Source: Caldicellulosiruptor naganoensis (lineage in GTDB: Bacteria; Bacillota; Thermoanaerobacteria; Caldicellulosiruptorales; Caldicellulosiruptoraceae). From it: a stretch of 64,000 nt of DNA. Positions 1 to 9,362 of the stretch are shown piece after piece. A model generated the notes under the pieces. The model was not told the DNA's origin and did no database searches. It worked only from the letters and a program-made list of their open reading frames with translations. The stretch's first letter is position 1, and each line of letters opens with the position of its first letter. The stretch covers positions 1,209,001-1,273,000 of the forward strand of contig NZ_CP113864.1 in NCBI RefSeq assembly GCF_026914285.1. The letters are read 5' to 3'. The position numbers were made by a program, and so were the translations under genes.

Positions 1-783
1 GGAGTATTTAGGAAAGAAGAGATAACACCACTTGTTGGTGACCATGTAACAATCGTAGAAAAAGCAAAAGGTGCTTATGTTATAGATAAAATTCATCCAC
101 GGAGAAACCAGCTTATAAGACCGCCGATTGCAAATGTGGATATTGCAATTGTGGTAGTAGCTTCAGTTTCCCCTGAGGTTTCGTTCATTGCACTTGACAA
201 ATTACTTGTAAATGTTTTAAAAGAAAAAGTAAAACCTCTTATCTGTGTTAATAAGATTGACCTTGACAATGGCAAAACATTTGAAATTATAAAAAACCAA
301 TATAGTGTATTTGACGTAATAGGAGTGTCTGCAAAAACAGGAGAGGGTATTGAAGAGTTGAAACAGTATATCAAAGGTAAGATATCAGTTTTTGCTGGAC
401 AGTCAGGCGTAGGAAAGACCTCTATCTTGAACTGCCTAATACCAGGTTTGAATCTTAAAGTTGGAGAGATCTCCAAAAAGATTGAAAGAGGAAGACATAC
501 AACAAGGGTTGTTGAGCTTTTGCGAGCAGCCGAAGACACATATATAGCGGACACACCAGGCTTTAGTTCAATTGAGATTATAGGAATGCTCAGAGATGAA
601 CTAAAATACTACTATCCGGAGTTCTATGATTATGAAAACTGTAAGTTTCCGGGGTGTAATCATATCTTTGAGCCAGAATGCGGAGTAAAGGCAGCTGTAA
701 ATGAAAAAAAGATAAATTTTGAAAGATATGAGCGCTACAAGGAAATATTTATGCAACTTCCCGCACAAAAAGAGTATGATTAA
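1..783 (+). CDS. rsgA: Ribosome small-subunit-dependent GTPase RsgA, 5'-truncated by window edge
   Basis: Circularly permuted GTPase that helps late 30S maturation. The reading frame is open from base 1, so the N-terminus lies outside the window; the first visible residues (PLVGDHV, then RPPIANVD) are the end of the OB-fold. The GTPase motifs follow in the permuted order: NKID (G4), SAKTGEG (G5), GQSGVGKT (G1, bases 397-420) and DTPGFSS (G3). A C-terminal zinc site is visible as Cys-x5-Cys-x-His-x5-Cys near bases 643-681. It is followed 45 bases later by rpe, the usual Firmicutes pairing. An internal GTG at 136 could be mistaken for the start, but homology runs upstream of it. High confidence. 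Confidence 0.96.
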   Translation, partial: GVFRKEEITPLVGDHVTIVEKAKGAYVIDKIHPRRNQLIRPPIANVDIAIVVVASVSPEVSFIALDKLLVNVLKEKVKPLICVNKIDLDNGKTFEIIKNQYSVFDVIGVSAKTGEGIEELKQYIKGKISVFAGQSGVGKTSILNCLIPGLNLKVGEISKKIERGRHTTRVVELLRAAEDTYIADTPGFSSIEIIGMLRDELKYYYPEFYDYENCKFPGCNHIFEPECGVKAAVNEKKINFERYERYKEIFMQLPAQKEYD

Positions 784-828
784 AAACTCAGAAGCAATAC
801 ATTGGATTTAAAAGGGAGGATTTTTAAA

Positions 829-1497
829 TTGTTCATAAAACTTGCACCATCAATTTTGTCGGCTGATTTTTCGGATTTGAAGAATGAGGTCAAAAAACTT
901 GAAAAAAGTGGAGCTGATTTAGTACACATAGATGTTATGGACGGGTGTTTTGTTGAAAATATCACAATTGGTGCTCCGGTTATAAAGTCTTTACGGAAGA
1001 ACACTAATCTTTTTTTTGACGTTCATTTGATGGTAATAAATCCTGAGAAACACATTGAGAAGTTTATAGAAAGTGGAGCAGATAATATTACAGTCCATGC
1101 AGAAACCACATATCACTTGGATGCTTTATTGAATAGGATTAAGAGCTTTGGCAAGAAAGCAAGTGTTGCAATAAATCCTGCAACACCAATTTGTCTTATA
1201 GAAAATGTGCTTGGGGTAGTTGATATGGTCTTAGTTATGACTGTAAATCCCGGCTGGGGTGGACAGAAGTTTATTCACTATACTTTAGAAAAGATTCGGA
1301 ATTTGTCTGAGTTGAGAACAAAGAAAGGTTATGATTTTGAGATAGAAGTTGATGGTGGTATAAATGAGCAAACAGTTATAGAATGTGTCAAGGCGGGAGC
1401 AAATGTAATTGTTGCTGGATCGTATGTATTTGAAAATGAAGATATAGAAAGAGCGATAAAAAAATTAAAGGAATCAGTCGAAAAATTGAACAAATAA
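829..1497 (+). CDS. rpe: Ribulose-phosphate 3-epimerase
   Basis: Interconverts ribulose 5-phosphate and xylulose 5-phosphate in the pentose phosphate pathway; cytoplasmic TIM barrel. Seen: LAPSILSADF at the N-terminus, the metal/acid motif HIDVMDG, NPGWGGQKF on the phosphate-binding side, and EVDGGIN near the C-terminus. I place the start at TTG 829, because GGGAGGA at 814-820 lies 8 bases upstream and orthologues begin close to APSILSADF; a TTG at 802 in the same frame has no ribosome-binding site. Length 222 residues is normal for the family. Likely co-transcribed with rsgA. The transaldolase at 44.4 kb is the other pentose-pathway gene here. Confidence 0.96.
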   Translation: MFIKLAPSILSADFSDLKNEVKKLEKSGADLVHIDVMDGCFVENITIGAPVIKSLRKNTNLFFDVHLMVINPEKHIEKFIESGADNITVHAETTYHLDALLNRIKSFGKKASVAINPATPICLIENVLGVVDMVLVMTVNPGWGGQKFIHYTLEKIRNLSELRTKKGYDFEIEVDGGINEQTVIECVKAGANVIVAGSYVFENEDIERAIKKLKESVEKLNK

Positions 1498-1510
1498 TTT
1501 TTTATGGTTC

Positions 1511-1539
1511 TTGTTAAAATAGATTTAAAATGGTATAAT
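1511..1539 (+). promoter_or_regulatory. Promoter of the rimP-nusA-infB operon
   Basis: A -35 TTGTTA (1511-1516) and a perfect -10 TATAAT (1534-1539) are separated by 17 bases. It lies 14 bases after rpe and gives a leader of about 100 bases before rimP. Housekeeping sigma-A type. Confidence 0.75.
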
Positions 1540-1579
1540 ATATGTAATCAATTTTGTTGACATAAAGTGAATGAGCAAA

Positions 1580-1600
1580 AGAGTGGGTGTCCCCCACTCT
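1580..1600 (+). terminator. Leader hairpin before rimP (terminator or attenuator)
   Basis: Perfect 8-bp stem AGAGTGGG / CCCACTCT (1580-1587, 1593-1600) with loop TGTCC. Only two to three T follow, so it is a weak intrinsic terminator at best. It lies downstream of the predicted start point of the rimP promoter, so it would be in the rimP mRNA leader. Confidence 0.5.
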
Positions 1601-1648
1601 TTAATGTTGTTAAGAGAAAAATTTTTCATGTGAAAGGAATGATTAAGT

Positions 1649-2104
1649 GTGTCAAAGATAGTTAAAAGAGTAGAAGAACTTGTAAAGCCTATTTTGGAGA
1701 AATATGGTTTTGACTTGGTAGATATTGAATTTAAAAAAGAAGGTAAAAGTTATTTTTTGAGAGTTTATATAGACAAGCCTGGTGGAATTACAATTGACGA
1801 TTGTCAGCTTGTAAGCGAAGAATTGTCTAATAAATTAGATATTGTTGATCCTATTCCTTTTAGTTATTATTTAGAAGTTTCATCACCAGGAGTTGACAGA
1901 CCACTTGTAAATGAAAAAGATTTTATAAGGAATAAAGGGAGATTAGTTGATGTTTTTCTTAAACAGCCTTTTATGAAGACTACCAAGCTCACAGGAGAGC
2001 TTGTAGAAAAGAGAGAAGATAGTCTGATTATAATGGTAGATGGAGAGAGCGTTTCTATCCCAGTTGAGAATATAAAGAAGGTAAAGCTTGCAATAAAATT
2101 TTGA
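1649..2104 (+). CDS. rimP: Ribosome maturation factor RimP
   Basis: Assists 30S subunit assembly. The 151-residue protein has the RimP signature regions: the N-terminal segment with GFDLVDIEFKKEG, the central EVSSPGVDRPL motif that ends the first domain, and a C-terminal SH3-like domain (VDGESVSIPVENIKKVKLAIKF). The GTG start at 1649 has AAAGGA about 10 bases upstream. It is the first gene of the rimP-nusA-ylxR-infB translation operon, the canonical order in Firmicutes. Confidence rests on both sequence and position. Confidence 0.95.
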   Translation: MSKIVKRVEELVKPILEKYGFDLVDIEFKKEGKSYFLRVYIDKPGGITIDDCQLVSEELSNKLDIVDPIPFSYYLEVSSPGVDRPLVNEKDFIRNKGRLVDVFLKQPFMKTTKLTGELVEKREDSLIIMVDGESVSIPVENIKKVKLAIKF

Positions 2105-2131
2105 AAAAAGAAAAGGGGGCTTTTAATAGAA

Positions 2132-3202
2132 ATGGCCAAAAAAGCTGCAACTGTGGATTTTCAGGAATTATTTTCTGCGATTGATGAGCTTGAAAGAGAA
2201 TATAAGATTGAAAGAGATTATATTTATTCTGTCTTAGAGTCAGCTCTTTTGACTGCTTACAAGCAGGTGAAAGGAATAAAGGACAAGAATCTTTCAAACG
2301 TAAAGGTTTCAATTGACCCTGAAAAAGGCGATGTAAAGATTTTTGAGTACAAAAAAGTGGTAGAAAACGTAAAAGACAAAAGAAACGAAATCTCATTAGA
2401 AGATGCGCGAAAGATTGATAAACGCTATCAAGTGGGTGACATTGTTGCAATAGAGGTACCAATTTCTGACTTTAGTCGAAAAGCTGCAATGACAGTAAGA
2501 CAAACAGTCATAGGAAAGATAAGAGAGAAGAAGAGAAATATAATATTTGAAGATTATTCAGCTAAAATTGACAATATTGTAACAGGAGTTATTCAAAGGA
2601 TAGACAAGAAAAATGTTATCGTTGAGATAGAAGGTGGAAAAGTTGAAGCAATACTTCCGATGGAAGAGCAGATACCAGGCGAAGAGTATAAGCCTGGAAC
2701 AATGATGAAATTTTATCTTGTGGATGTTAAAATTCCACCAAAAGAGAAAGAGCCTATAGTTTATCTTTCAAGAACGCATCCAAATTTAATCAAGAGACTT
2801 ATGGAAAACGAGGTACCAGAAATTCAAGAAGGTATAATAGAAATAAAAGCAATTGCAAGAGAGGCTGGGTCAAGATCAAAAGTGGCAATTTATTCTAATA
2901 GCTCAAAAATTGACCCTATTGGTGCGTGTGTTGGCGAAAAGGGAATAAGGATTCAAAATGTGCTAAAACATCTTGGCAATGAAAAGATTGATATAGTAAA
3001 GTGGAGCAGTGACATAGGTGAGTTTATCAAAAATGCGCTCAGTCCTGCAGAAGTTGTTCATATTGATTTGAATTTGGTTGAAAAAAAGGCTTTTGTTCTT
3101 GTGCCAAACGACCAATTATCTCTTGCTATTGGGAAAGGTGGACAAAATGCTCGACTTGCCGCAAAACTTACAGGTTGGAAAATAGATATAAAGGGTAAAT
3201 AA
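2132..3202 (+). CDS. nusA: Transcription termination/antitermination factor NusA
   Basis: Binds RNA polymerase and nascent RNA to control pausing, termination and antitermination. The 356-residue length is the short Firmicutes form without the C-terminal acidic repeats of E. coli. Seen in order: N-terminal RNAP-binding domain (residues ~1-130), S1 domain (~135-200), then two KH domains, the first around [23 protein letters not shown] and the second around [26 protein letters not shown] 2132 is preceded by AAAAGGGGG at 2111-2119. It follows rimP by 27 bases and precedes ylxR. Confidence 0.97.
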   Translation: MAKKAATVDFQELFSAIDELEREYKIERDYIYSVLESALLTAYKQVKGIKDKNLSNVKVSIDPEKGDVKIFEYKKVVENVKDKRNEISLEDARKIDKRYQVGDIVAIEVPISDFSRKAAMTVRQTVIGKIREKKRNIIFEDYSAKIDNIVTGVIQRIDKKNVIVEIEGGKVEAILPMEEQIPGEEYKPGTMMKFYLVDVKIPPKEKEPIVYLSRTHPNLIKRLMENEVPEIQEGIIEIKAIAREAGSRSKVAIYSNSSKIDPIGACVGEKGIRIQNVLKHLGNEKIDIVKWSSDIGEFIKNALSPAEVVHIDLNLVEKKAFVLVPNDQLSLAIGKGGQNARLAAKLTGWKIDIKGK

Positions 3203-3221
3203 AATGAATGGGGGACAAAAA

Positions 3222-3509
3222 GTGCAAGAGTACATCCCACATCGAAAATGTGTTGGTTGTCAAAAAATAAAACCAAAAAGTCAGCTATTGAGAATTGCAA
3301 AAAATGATAAGGGAATTTTCATAGATGAAAAACAAAAGCTGCCTGGAAGGGGAGCATATCTTTGCAAAAATGAAGAGTGTTTACAGCTTGCAAAAAAGAA
3401 AAAGGGACTTGATAGGTCTTTGAAAGCGACTATACCAAGGGAGTTTTATGACCTGCTTGATAAATTTTTTGCTGAAAATTATAAAAAATCTGCGGAGGTG
3501 TCAGAATGA
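3222..3509 (+). CDS. ylxR: YlxR family RNA-binding protein
   Basis: Small basic protein of the YlxR (DUF448) family, found in most Gram-positives between nusA and infB; the family has been linked to RNA/ribosome functions and transcription regulation, but its role is poorly settled. Seen: the N-terminal signature PHRKCVGCQ and the GRGAYLC motif. I choose GTG 3222 because GGGGG at 3210-3214 sits 7 bases before it; the longer reading from ATG 3204 lacks a site of its own. The stop overlaps the infB start (ATGA), implying translational coupling. The usual ylxQ (L7Ae-type) gene is missing between ylxR and infB. Confidence 0.9.
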   Translation: MQEYIPHRKCVGCQKIKPKSQLLRIAKNDKGIFIDEKQKLPGRGAYLCKNEECLQLAKKKKGLDRSLKATIPREFYDLLDKFFAENYKKSAEVSE

Positions 3510-6079
3510 CAAATAAACTTAGGATATATGAATTTGCAAAGCTTTTAGAGATTCAAAACAAAGATTTAATGGATATACTTAGTAAGTTGAACATCGAATA
3601 CAAAAATCATATGAGTGCTTTAGAAGAAAACGATGTTAATCTCGTTTTGGAATATATATTACAAGAAAAGGAAAAAGAACAAGGGGAAAGAAGAAAAAGA
3701 GAGAGGTTGCCAGCTCATAAAGAAGGCAGTGTGGCAGAAAGGCCGCAAAAAACTCAAGATCAGAAAAGACATCAACAACAAGGGGAGAGAGTGTCTTATC
3801 CTCATGATAGAAGAGCTGAACAAAAACTGCCTCAAAAATCTCAGCAGGAAAGTAGACAAAGATTTGACAAAAGCAGAAGAGAAAGACCTCAAGTAAATGT
3901 AGCACAGAAAGAAAGTACTGCAGTTGTTGAGAAAAAGGAGAAAAAAGCTACTGTTGGTGAGCACAAGGTAATAGAAATATTTACACAAGAGCCTGAAAAA
4001 AGACAGGCTGCAAAACCTAAATATGAGGTTTCAAAAGAACAAAAGATTGAGAAAAAGTATCAGGACAAAACTACTACCAAGCAGAAAACTGAAAAGGCAC
4101 CAAAGCACAAAAAACAGCTATTTCATGTTGAGGACTTACTCCACGAAGAGGTTCCGGTTGATAGAGAAGAGCTTGAGAAAATTGATAAAGAGGTAGAAGA
4201 CACTTTATTAGAAGAGGAATACTTACAAGAAAAACATGTAAGGCGTGGAAGAAAAGAAAAACCCAAGAAAAAATCAAAAGAGCAAAAAGAAGTATTAAAA
4301 CTTCAAACAAAGACTGTACAAGAGGAAAAGAAAGAAGAGATTGTAAGAATTCCAGAAAAAATAACTGTTGGTGACTTTGCAAACCTGATAGGAAAGCCTG
4401 CTGCTGAGGTCATTAAAAAACTCATAATGCTTGGTGTGATGGCAAATATTAATCAAGAAATTGATTTTGATGTGGCATCTTTGATTGCAGAAGACTATGG
4501 GTTTAAGGTTGAAAAAGAGATAATAAAGAGCGAAGAGGAGATACTTTTAGAAGACCAAGAGGACCCACCAGAATCACTACAACCACGACCACCTGTTGTA
4601 GTTGTAATGGGGCATGTTGACCATGGAAAAACGTCACTTCTTGATGCGATACGAAAGACGAATGTGACGGAAAAAGAGGCAGGTGGTATTACGCAGCACA
4701 TTGGTGCATCTGTTGTTGAAGTAAACGGTAGGAAGATTACATTTTTAGACACACCTGGCCATGAAGCATTTACTGCTATGAGAGCTCGTGGTGCGCAAGT
4801 GACTGACATTGCAGTCTTGGTTGTTGCAGCAGACGATGGTGTTATGCCACAGACGGTTGAGGCAATAAATCACGCAAAAGCAGCAAATGTGACAATTATA
4901 GTTGCTATTAACAAGATTGACAAACCAGAAGCAAATCCAGAGAGAGTAAAACAACAACTTTCTGAGTATGGTCTTATACCTGAGGAATGGGGTGGAGATA
5001 CTGTATTTGTAAACGTCTCTGCTAAAAAGAAGATAGGTATAGACCATTTACTGGAAATGATTTTGCTTGTTGCCGACCTGCTTGAGCTCAAAGCAAATCC
5101 AAACAGGCCAGCTCGTGGTAGAGTAATAGAAGCAAAGCTTGACAAAGGAAGAGGGCCTGTTGCCACAGTTTTGGTTCAAAAAGGTACACTTAAAGTAGGC
5201 GATTATGTAGTTGTTGGCAGTACATGGGGAAGAGTAAGAGCAATGATTGATGACAAAGGGCAAAGAATTAAAGAGGCAGGTCCTTCCATGCCTGTTGAGA
5301 TTTTAGGGCTTGAAGATGTTCCAACTGCTGGGGATGAACTGGTTTGTGTGAAGGATGAAAAAACAGCAAAAACAGTTGCACAAATTCGCCAAGATAGACT
5401 CAAAGAAGAAAAGATGCAGCAGTCTAAGATTTCGCTTGATGAGCTGTTTGAGAGGATTCAGAAAGGACAACTTAAAGAGCTGAGAGTTATAATTAAAGCG
5501 GATGTACAGGGTTCTGTAGAGGCTTTGAAAGCTGCCGTAGAAAAACTTTCGAATGAACAGGTGACAGTGAAGGTCATTCATGCTGCTGTTGGTGCGATTA
5601 CAGAGTCAGACGTCACACTGGCTTCTGCATCAGATGCAATAATTATCGGGTTTAACGTAAGACCAGAAGTGGGTGCGATGTCTTTGGCAGAGAAAGAAAA
5701 GGTTGATATCAGAATGTACAGAATCATATATGATGTTATAAATGACATAGAAGCGGCAATGAAAGGTCTTTTAGAACCTGTGTATAAAGAAGTAATAATT
5801 GGTCATGCTGAAGTAAGACAGATATTCAAATCATCATCTGTCGGGACTATTGCTGGTTGTTATGTTTTAGATGGTAAAATAACAAGGACTTCTAATGCAC
5901 GAATTATCAGAGACGGTGTTGTTGTTTATGAGGGCAAACTTGCTTCGCTTAAAAGGTTTAAAGATGATGTCAGAGAGGTTGCAGCTGGGTATGAGTGCGG
6001 TATGACATTTGAAAAATTCAACGACATAAAAGAAGGAGATATTGTTGAAGCATACGAAATGCAAAAGGTAGAAAGCTAA
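3506..6079 (+). CDS. infB: Translation initiation factor IF-2
   Basis: GTPase that brings initiator tRNA to the 30S subunit and promotes subunit joining. 857 residues. After a short IF2_N segment (residues ~1-52) there is a long Lys/Glu/Gln-rich linker (~53-285) of low complexity, then a second IF2_N domain, and the GTPase: G1 GHVDHGKT at 369-376, G2 [10 protein letters not shown]3 DTPGHEAF, G4 NKID, G5 SAKKKIG. Domains II-IV follow. It starts within the ylxR stop codon. The linker is longer than in Bacillus IF-2; such linkers vary widely. Followed by rbfA. Confidence 0.97.
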   Translation: MTNKLRIYEFAKLLEIQNKDLMDILSKLNIEYKNHMSALEENDVNLVLEYILQEKEKEQGERRKRERLPAHKEGSVAERPQKTQDQKRHQQQGERVSYPHDRRAEQKLPQKSQQESRQRFDKSRRERPQVNVAQKESTAVVEKKEKKATVGEHKVIEIFTQEPEKRQAAKPKYEVSKEQKIEKKYQDKTTTKQKTEKAPKHKKQLFHVEDLLHEEVPVDREELEKIDKEVEDTLLEEEYLQEKHVRRGRKEKPKKKSKEQKEVLKLQTKTVQEEKKEEIVRIPEKITVGDFANLIGKPAAEVIKKLIMLGVMANINQEIDFDVASLIAEDYGFKVEKEIIKSEEEILLEDQEDPPESLQPRPPVVVVMGHVDHGKTSLLDAIRKTNVTEKEAGGITQHIGASVVEVNGRKITFLDTPGHEAFTAMRARGAQVTDIAVLVVAADDGVMPQTVEAINHAKAANVTIIVAINKIDKPEANPERVKQQLSEYGLIPEEWGGDTVFVNVSAKKKIGIDHLLEMILLVADLLELKANPNRPARGRVIEAKLDKGRGPVATVLVQKGTLKVGDYVVVGSTWGRVRAMIDDKGQRIKEAGPSMPVEILGLEDVPTAGDELVCVKDEKTAKTVAQIRQDRLKEEKMQQSKISLDELFERIQKGQLKELRVIIKADVQGSVEALKAAVEKLSNEQVTVKVIHAAVGAITESDVTLASASDAIIIGFNVRPEVGAMSLAEKEKVDIRMYRIIYDVINDIEAAMKGLLEPVYKEVIIGHAEVRQIFKSSSVGTIAGCYVLDGKITRTSNARIIRDGVVVYEGKLASLKRFKDDVREVAAGYECGMTFEKFNDIKEGDIVEAYEMQKVES

Positions 6080-6104
6080 TAGTATAAAGAGGTGAAGGTA
6101 TGAT

Positions 6105-6515
6105 ATGCAATTTGATAGGGCTGATAGAGTTGCTGAGGAAATAAAAAAAGAGATAAGTGATATAATTCAGCATGAGTTAAAAGACCCACGTATTTGTGCA
6201 GAACTTGTGAGCATTGTAAAGGTGAATATGAGTAAGGATTTGAGGCATGCAAAGGTCTTTGTCAGTATCTTTGACAAAGACAAAGAAAAGATTACAAGTA
6301 CTATGAAAGCTTTAGAAAATGCAAAACCTTATATAAGAAGAGAGATTTCTCAAAGGATAAAGTTGAGGTTTTCACCAGAGATATCATTTGAGTTAGATGA
6401 TTCAATAGAATACGGTGCAAGAATATCGCAAATTCTAAACCAATTGAAAATTTCAAAAAATGAAGAGGAAGAAGAAATACTTGAGGATGAAAGTGAAGGT
6501 GAACAGGAAAATTGA
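6105..6515 (+). CDS. rbfA: 30S ribosome-binding factor RbfA
   Basis: Cold-shock/assembly factor that binds immature 30S subunits and is needed for 16S rRNA 5'-end processing. The 136-residue protein begins FDRADRVAEEIKKEIS and contains KDPRI and the KH-like core with HAKVFVSIF; the C-terminal ~20 residues are an acidic Glu-rich tail. ATG 6105 has AGAGGTGA upstream. Its stop overlaps the nrnA start. Position after infB is standard. Confidence 0.95.
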   Translation: MQFDRADRVAEEIKKEISDIIQHELKDPRICAELVSIVKVNMSKDLRHAKVFVSIFDKDKEKITSTMKALENAKPYIRREISQRIKLRFSPEISFELDDSIEYGARISQILNQLKISKNEEEEEILEDESEGEQEN

Positions 6516-7468
6516 TAGAGAGCAAGATTATAAACTGCCTTTTGAACTCAGACAGAATTGCAATTGTCTCACATGAAAATCCTGATGGGGATTGTATAGG
6601 TTCTATGCTTGCACTTTATTTGGCACTCACCAAGAAAGGCAAAGAGACGAGAATGTTTTTAAAAAACAATGTTCCAAAGAATCTTTCATTTCTGCCTGCT
6701 GCAGACAAGATTGAAGTCAAAGAGGAGATTTATGAGGTATTTGATGTTTTAGTGCTTCTTGACACTGGAGAACTTGAAAGAACGGGGATTAAGAATGTTC
6801 AAAATTGTTATAAAAAACTCATTAATATTGACCATCATATAACAAGTGAAGGAATAGGTGATTATTACTATATAAACTCATCAGCTGCAGCAACTGGTGA
6901 AATAATATACCAATTAGTAAAACTTATGGGTATTGATAACGACAAAGATATAGCAACTTGTCTTTATACGAGCATTTTTACTGACACGGGTGGGTTCAGG
7001 TATTCAAATACTACATCAGTAACACACCAAATTGCAGGTGACTTGATAAATATGGGAATTGACTTTGTATATATCATAAACAAAGTATTTGATGAGATGA
7101 GTCTTTCTAAGTTTAACCTTTTGAGAGATGCTCTTCAGACTTTAGAGCTCTTTGAAAACAACAGAGTAGCTTTTTTGACAATTACAAGAGAGATGTTTGA
7201 GAAAAACAATGCCTCGCGAGATGAAACAGAAAATATTATAAATTTTGCAAAGAATATTGAAGGTGTTGAAGTGGCTGCCCTGTTTATCGAAGAGGATGGC
7301 AGAATAAAGGTAAGTCTTAGGTCAAAGTACTATGTGGATGTTGCAGCAATTTCAAAAGACTTTGGAGGTGGAGGCCATCCCAGGGCAGCTGGTTTTAGCA
7401 TAAACAGTAGCGACATAAGTCAAATCAAGAAGAGACTACTACAAAGGCTTAAAAGTGATGTTAAATGA
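6512..7468 (+). CDS. nrnA: DHH-family phosphoesterase, NrnA-like oligoribonuclease/pAp phosphatase
   Basis: Bifunctional enzyme of the DHH/DHHA1 family that degrades nanoRNAs of 2-5 nt and dephosphorylates 3'-phosphoadenosine 5'-phosphate. Motifs seen in the 318-residue protein: SHENPDGDCIGS (motif I, metal ligands), LLDTGELERTG (motif II), NIDHH (motif III, the DHH signature), FTDTGGFRYSNT (motif IV) and the DHHA1 nucleic-acid motif GGGGHPRAAG near the C-terminus. Starts with TTG 6512 overlapping the rbfA stop; its own stop overlaps truB. In Firmicutes this gene usually sits between rbfA and truB. Some members act on c-di-AMP breakdown products, which cannot be told apart by sequence alone. 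Confidence 0.9.
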   Translation: MIESKIINCLLNSDRIAIVSHENPDGDCIGSMLALYLALTKKGKETRMFLKNNVPKNLSFLPAADKIEVKEEIYEVFDVLVLLDTGELERTGIKNVQNCYKKLINIDHHITSEGIGDYYYINSSAAATGEIIYQLVKLMGIDNDKDIATCLYTSIFTDTGGFRYSNTTSVTHQIAGDLINMGIDFVYIINKVFDEMSLSKFNLLRDALQTLELFENNRVAFLTITREMFEKNNASRDETENIINFAKNIEGVEVAALFIEEDGRIKVSLRSKYYVDVAAISKDFGGGGHPRAAGFSINSSDISQIKKRLLQRLKSDVK

Positions 7469-8328
7469 ACGGAATACTTTTAGTTGACAAGCCAGTTGGT
7501 CTTACTTCTCATGATGTTGTTGAGTACGTTAGAAAACTCTTTAAAACAAAAGTTGGACACAGCGGAACACTTGACCCATTTGCAACAGGACTTTTAGTGC
7601 TTTTGATAGGAGAGGCAACAAAACTTTCATCTTTTTTTACACAAGAAAAAAAGACCTATATAGCCACAATGCAATTTGGAATGAAAACAGATACACTTGA
7701 TATAACTGGTAAAGTGTTGATGAAGAACAATGTCTTTATAAAGACAAGTGAAGTTGAAACTGTGCTGAAGAATCTAAAAGGGGAAATTGAACTTTTTGTT
7801 CCTCTCTATTCTGCAAAAAAGGTAAAAGGGAAAAAGCTATATGAGTATGCCAGAGAAGGAATTGATATTGAAATTCCAAGGATGAAGAGTATCATATATA
7901 ATATAGAGATGATAAACTATTGCTATCCTTATCTAACCTTTAGAGTTGAGTGTAGCCACGGCACATATATTAGAAGCTTGGCTGAAGAGATAGCAAGAAG
8001 ACTTGATACTATTGCTACTTTGACTATGCTTAGAAGAGTGAAAAGTGGTAGGTTTGATGTAAGCTCCTCTTTTACATTGGACCTTATTTCAAGAAAAACT
8101 ATGGTTCCTTTGAAAAGTTTGATTTCAAATGAGATATTTATAAAGGAAAGTGCTTATAAAAAAGTAGTTAATGGCAATCCTTTAACATTGAAAGATATAA
8201 AAGAAATAAGACAAAGCAATGGAGTTTTTGCAGAATTTTACAAAACACAGTTAAGTGATACCTTTTTCGTTTACCAAAGAGTGGATGATAAGTTTAAATA
8301 TCTATTGAAGGTGGAAAATAACAGATGA
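7465..8328 (+). CDS. truB: tRNA pseudouridine-55 synthase TruB
   Basis: Makes pseudouridine at position 55 of the tRNA T-loop. The 287-residue protein carries the TruB motifs: LLVDKPVGLTSHDVV at the N-terminus, GHSGTLDPFATGLL with the catalytic Asp37, and CSHGTYIRSLAEEIA. ATG 7465 overlaps the nrnA stop, and the stop overlaps ribF, so nrnA-truB-ribF are translationally coupled. Confidence 0.97.
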   Translation: MNGILLVDKPVGLTSHDVVEYVRKLFKTKVGHSGTLDPFATGLLVLLIGEATKLSSFFTQEKKTYIATMQFGMKTDTLDITGKVLMKNNVFIKTSEVETVLKNLKGEIELFVPLYSAKKVKGKKLYEYAREGIDIEIPRMKSIIYNIEMINYCYPYLTFRVECSHGTYIRSLAEEIARRLDTIATLTMLRRVKSGRFDVSSSFTLDLISRKTMVPLKSLISNEIFIKESAYKKVVNGNPLTLKDIKEIRQSNGVFAEFYKTQLSDTFFVYQRVDDKFKYLLKVENNR

Positions 8329-9242
8329 ATATTTACAACAGGATTCTAAAAAGAAATGATACACCAGTAGTGGCTTTAGGTTTTTTTGATGGTTTTCACG
8401 TAGGACACAAGAAAGTATTTGAGGTTTTAAACTTAAATGCTAATCGGCGTAGAAAAGTTGTTTTTACATTCAAAAATCACCCTGACAAACTGCTTGGACT
8501 CGACCTTAGATATATCCTTACAAATAGTGAAAGATTAGAATTTTTTGAAAAGCATGGGATCGAAGATGTATATTTTATTGAATTCACAAAGGAGTTTATG
8601 CAAATAGATAAAGATAGATTTATTAAAGAGATTTTGATTGAAAAACTAAATGCTGGTTTAGTAGTGGTGGGATATGATTTTACATTTGGTTATAAAGCAG
8701 AGGGAAATAGTGAATATCTCTGTAAAAAACTTAAAGACTATGGCAGAGAGTGCATAGTAGTAGACCCTGTAACATGCAACGACCAAGTTGTATCAAGTAC
8801 TCTTATTCGAAATTTAATAATGAATGGGAATATTCAGCTTGCAAACTCAATGTTAGGTTACAATTTTTTCGTAAATGGAATTGTTAAAAAAGGGAATAGA
8901 ATTGGCAGGAAGTTAGGATTCCCCACCCTTAATATACGGTTTGACAAAAACAAACTCGTACCCAAAAGAGGAGTGTATGTTACAAATACTATTATTGACA
9001 GCAAAAGATATATATCCCTCACAAACGTAGGCTTCAATCCTACAGTGTCAAAAACCCAGAGTATAAAGATAGAAACACATGTTTTGGATTTTGAGGAAAA
9101 AATGTATGGTAAAAAGATTAAGATAGAGTTTATTGATTTTATACGCGAGGAGAGAAAATTTGAGAGCTTGCAAGAGCTGAAAACTCAGATTGAGAAAGAT
9201 ATAGAATATGTAAAAGCTTTATTTTGCAAAGCAACTCTATAG
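8325..9242 (+). CDS. ribF: Bifunctional riboflavin kinase / FAD synthetase
   Basis: Phosphorylates riboflavin to FMN and adenylates FMN to FAD. N-terminal nucleotidyltransferase domain (residues ~1-165) shows the HxGH site GFHVGH (His25 and His28) and SSTLIR; the C-terminal riboflavin-kinase domain (~175-300) shows KGNRIGRKLGFPTLNI and GVYVT. 305 residues, normal. ATG 8325 overlaps the truB stop. This closes the operon before the separate rpsO promoter. Confidence 0.96.
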   Translation: MNIYNRILKRNDTPVVALGFFDGFHVGHKKVFEVLNLNANRRRKVVFTFKNHPDKLLGLDLRYILTNSERLEFFEKHGIEDVYFIEFTKEFMQIDKDRFIKEILIEKLNAGLVVVGYDFTFGYKAEGNSEYLCKKLKDYGRECIVVDPVTCNDQVVSSTLIRNLIMNGNIQLANSMLGYNFFVNGIVKKGNRIGRKLGFPTLNIRFDKNKLVPKRGVYVTNTIIDSKRYISLTNVGFNPTVSKTQSIKIETHVLDFEEKMYGKKIKIEFIDFIREERKFESLQELKTQIEKDIEYVKALFCKATL

Positions 9243-9268
9243 ACATCGAAGAAGATTTTTGCTACAAT
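9240..9268 (+). promoter_or_regulatory. Promoter of rpsO
   Basis: -35 TAGACA (9240-9245), 17-base spacer, -10 TACAAT (9263-9268). It starts in the ribF stop codon, so rpsO can be transcribed independently of the upstream operon, with a leader of about 88 bases. Confidence 0.65.
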
Positions 9269-9282
9269 ATGCTATGTGTTAA

Positions 9283-9353
9283 CCTGAATCCTTGTTAGAG
9301 GATGCTCCCAGCCTTTAACAAAGATTCAGGCATTTATAAAGGAAAGGGAGGTG
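9283..9353 (+). promoter_or_regulatory. Structured rpsO leader, candidate S15 autoregulatory pseudoknot
   Basis: Bases 9283-9301 pair with 9312-9330: outer stem CCTGAATC/GATTCAGG, inner stem TTGTTAGAGG with CCTTTAACAA (one G-U pair), one C-A mismatch between. The 10-base loop (9302-9311) contains CTCCC (9305-9309), exactly complementary to GGGAG (9346-9350) of the rpsO Shine-Dalgarno sequence. Loop-SD pairing would make an H-type pseudoknot hiding the ribosome-binding site, as known in principle for E. coli rpsO. Pairing is seen; the regulation is inferred. Confidence 0.6.
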
Positions 9354-9362
9354 TGAAAAGTA

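Noticed and set aside
2055-2462. 135-codon minus-strand frame over rimP and nusA
   Set aside because: Leu/Gln/Phe-rich shadow of Glu/Lys-rich coding sequence; both plus-strand genes are certain.
3633-3988. Plus- and minus-strand frames inside the IF-2 linker
   Set aside because: They come from the low-complexity Lys/Glu/Gln-rich linker of infB and have no start signals.
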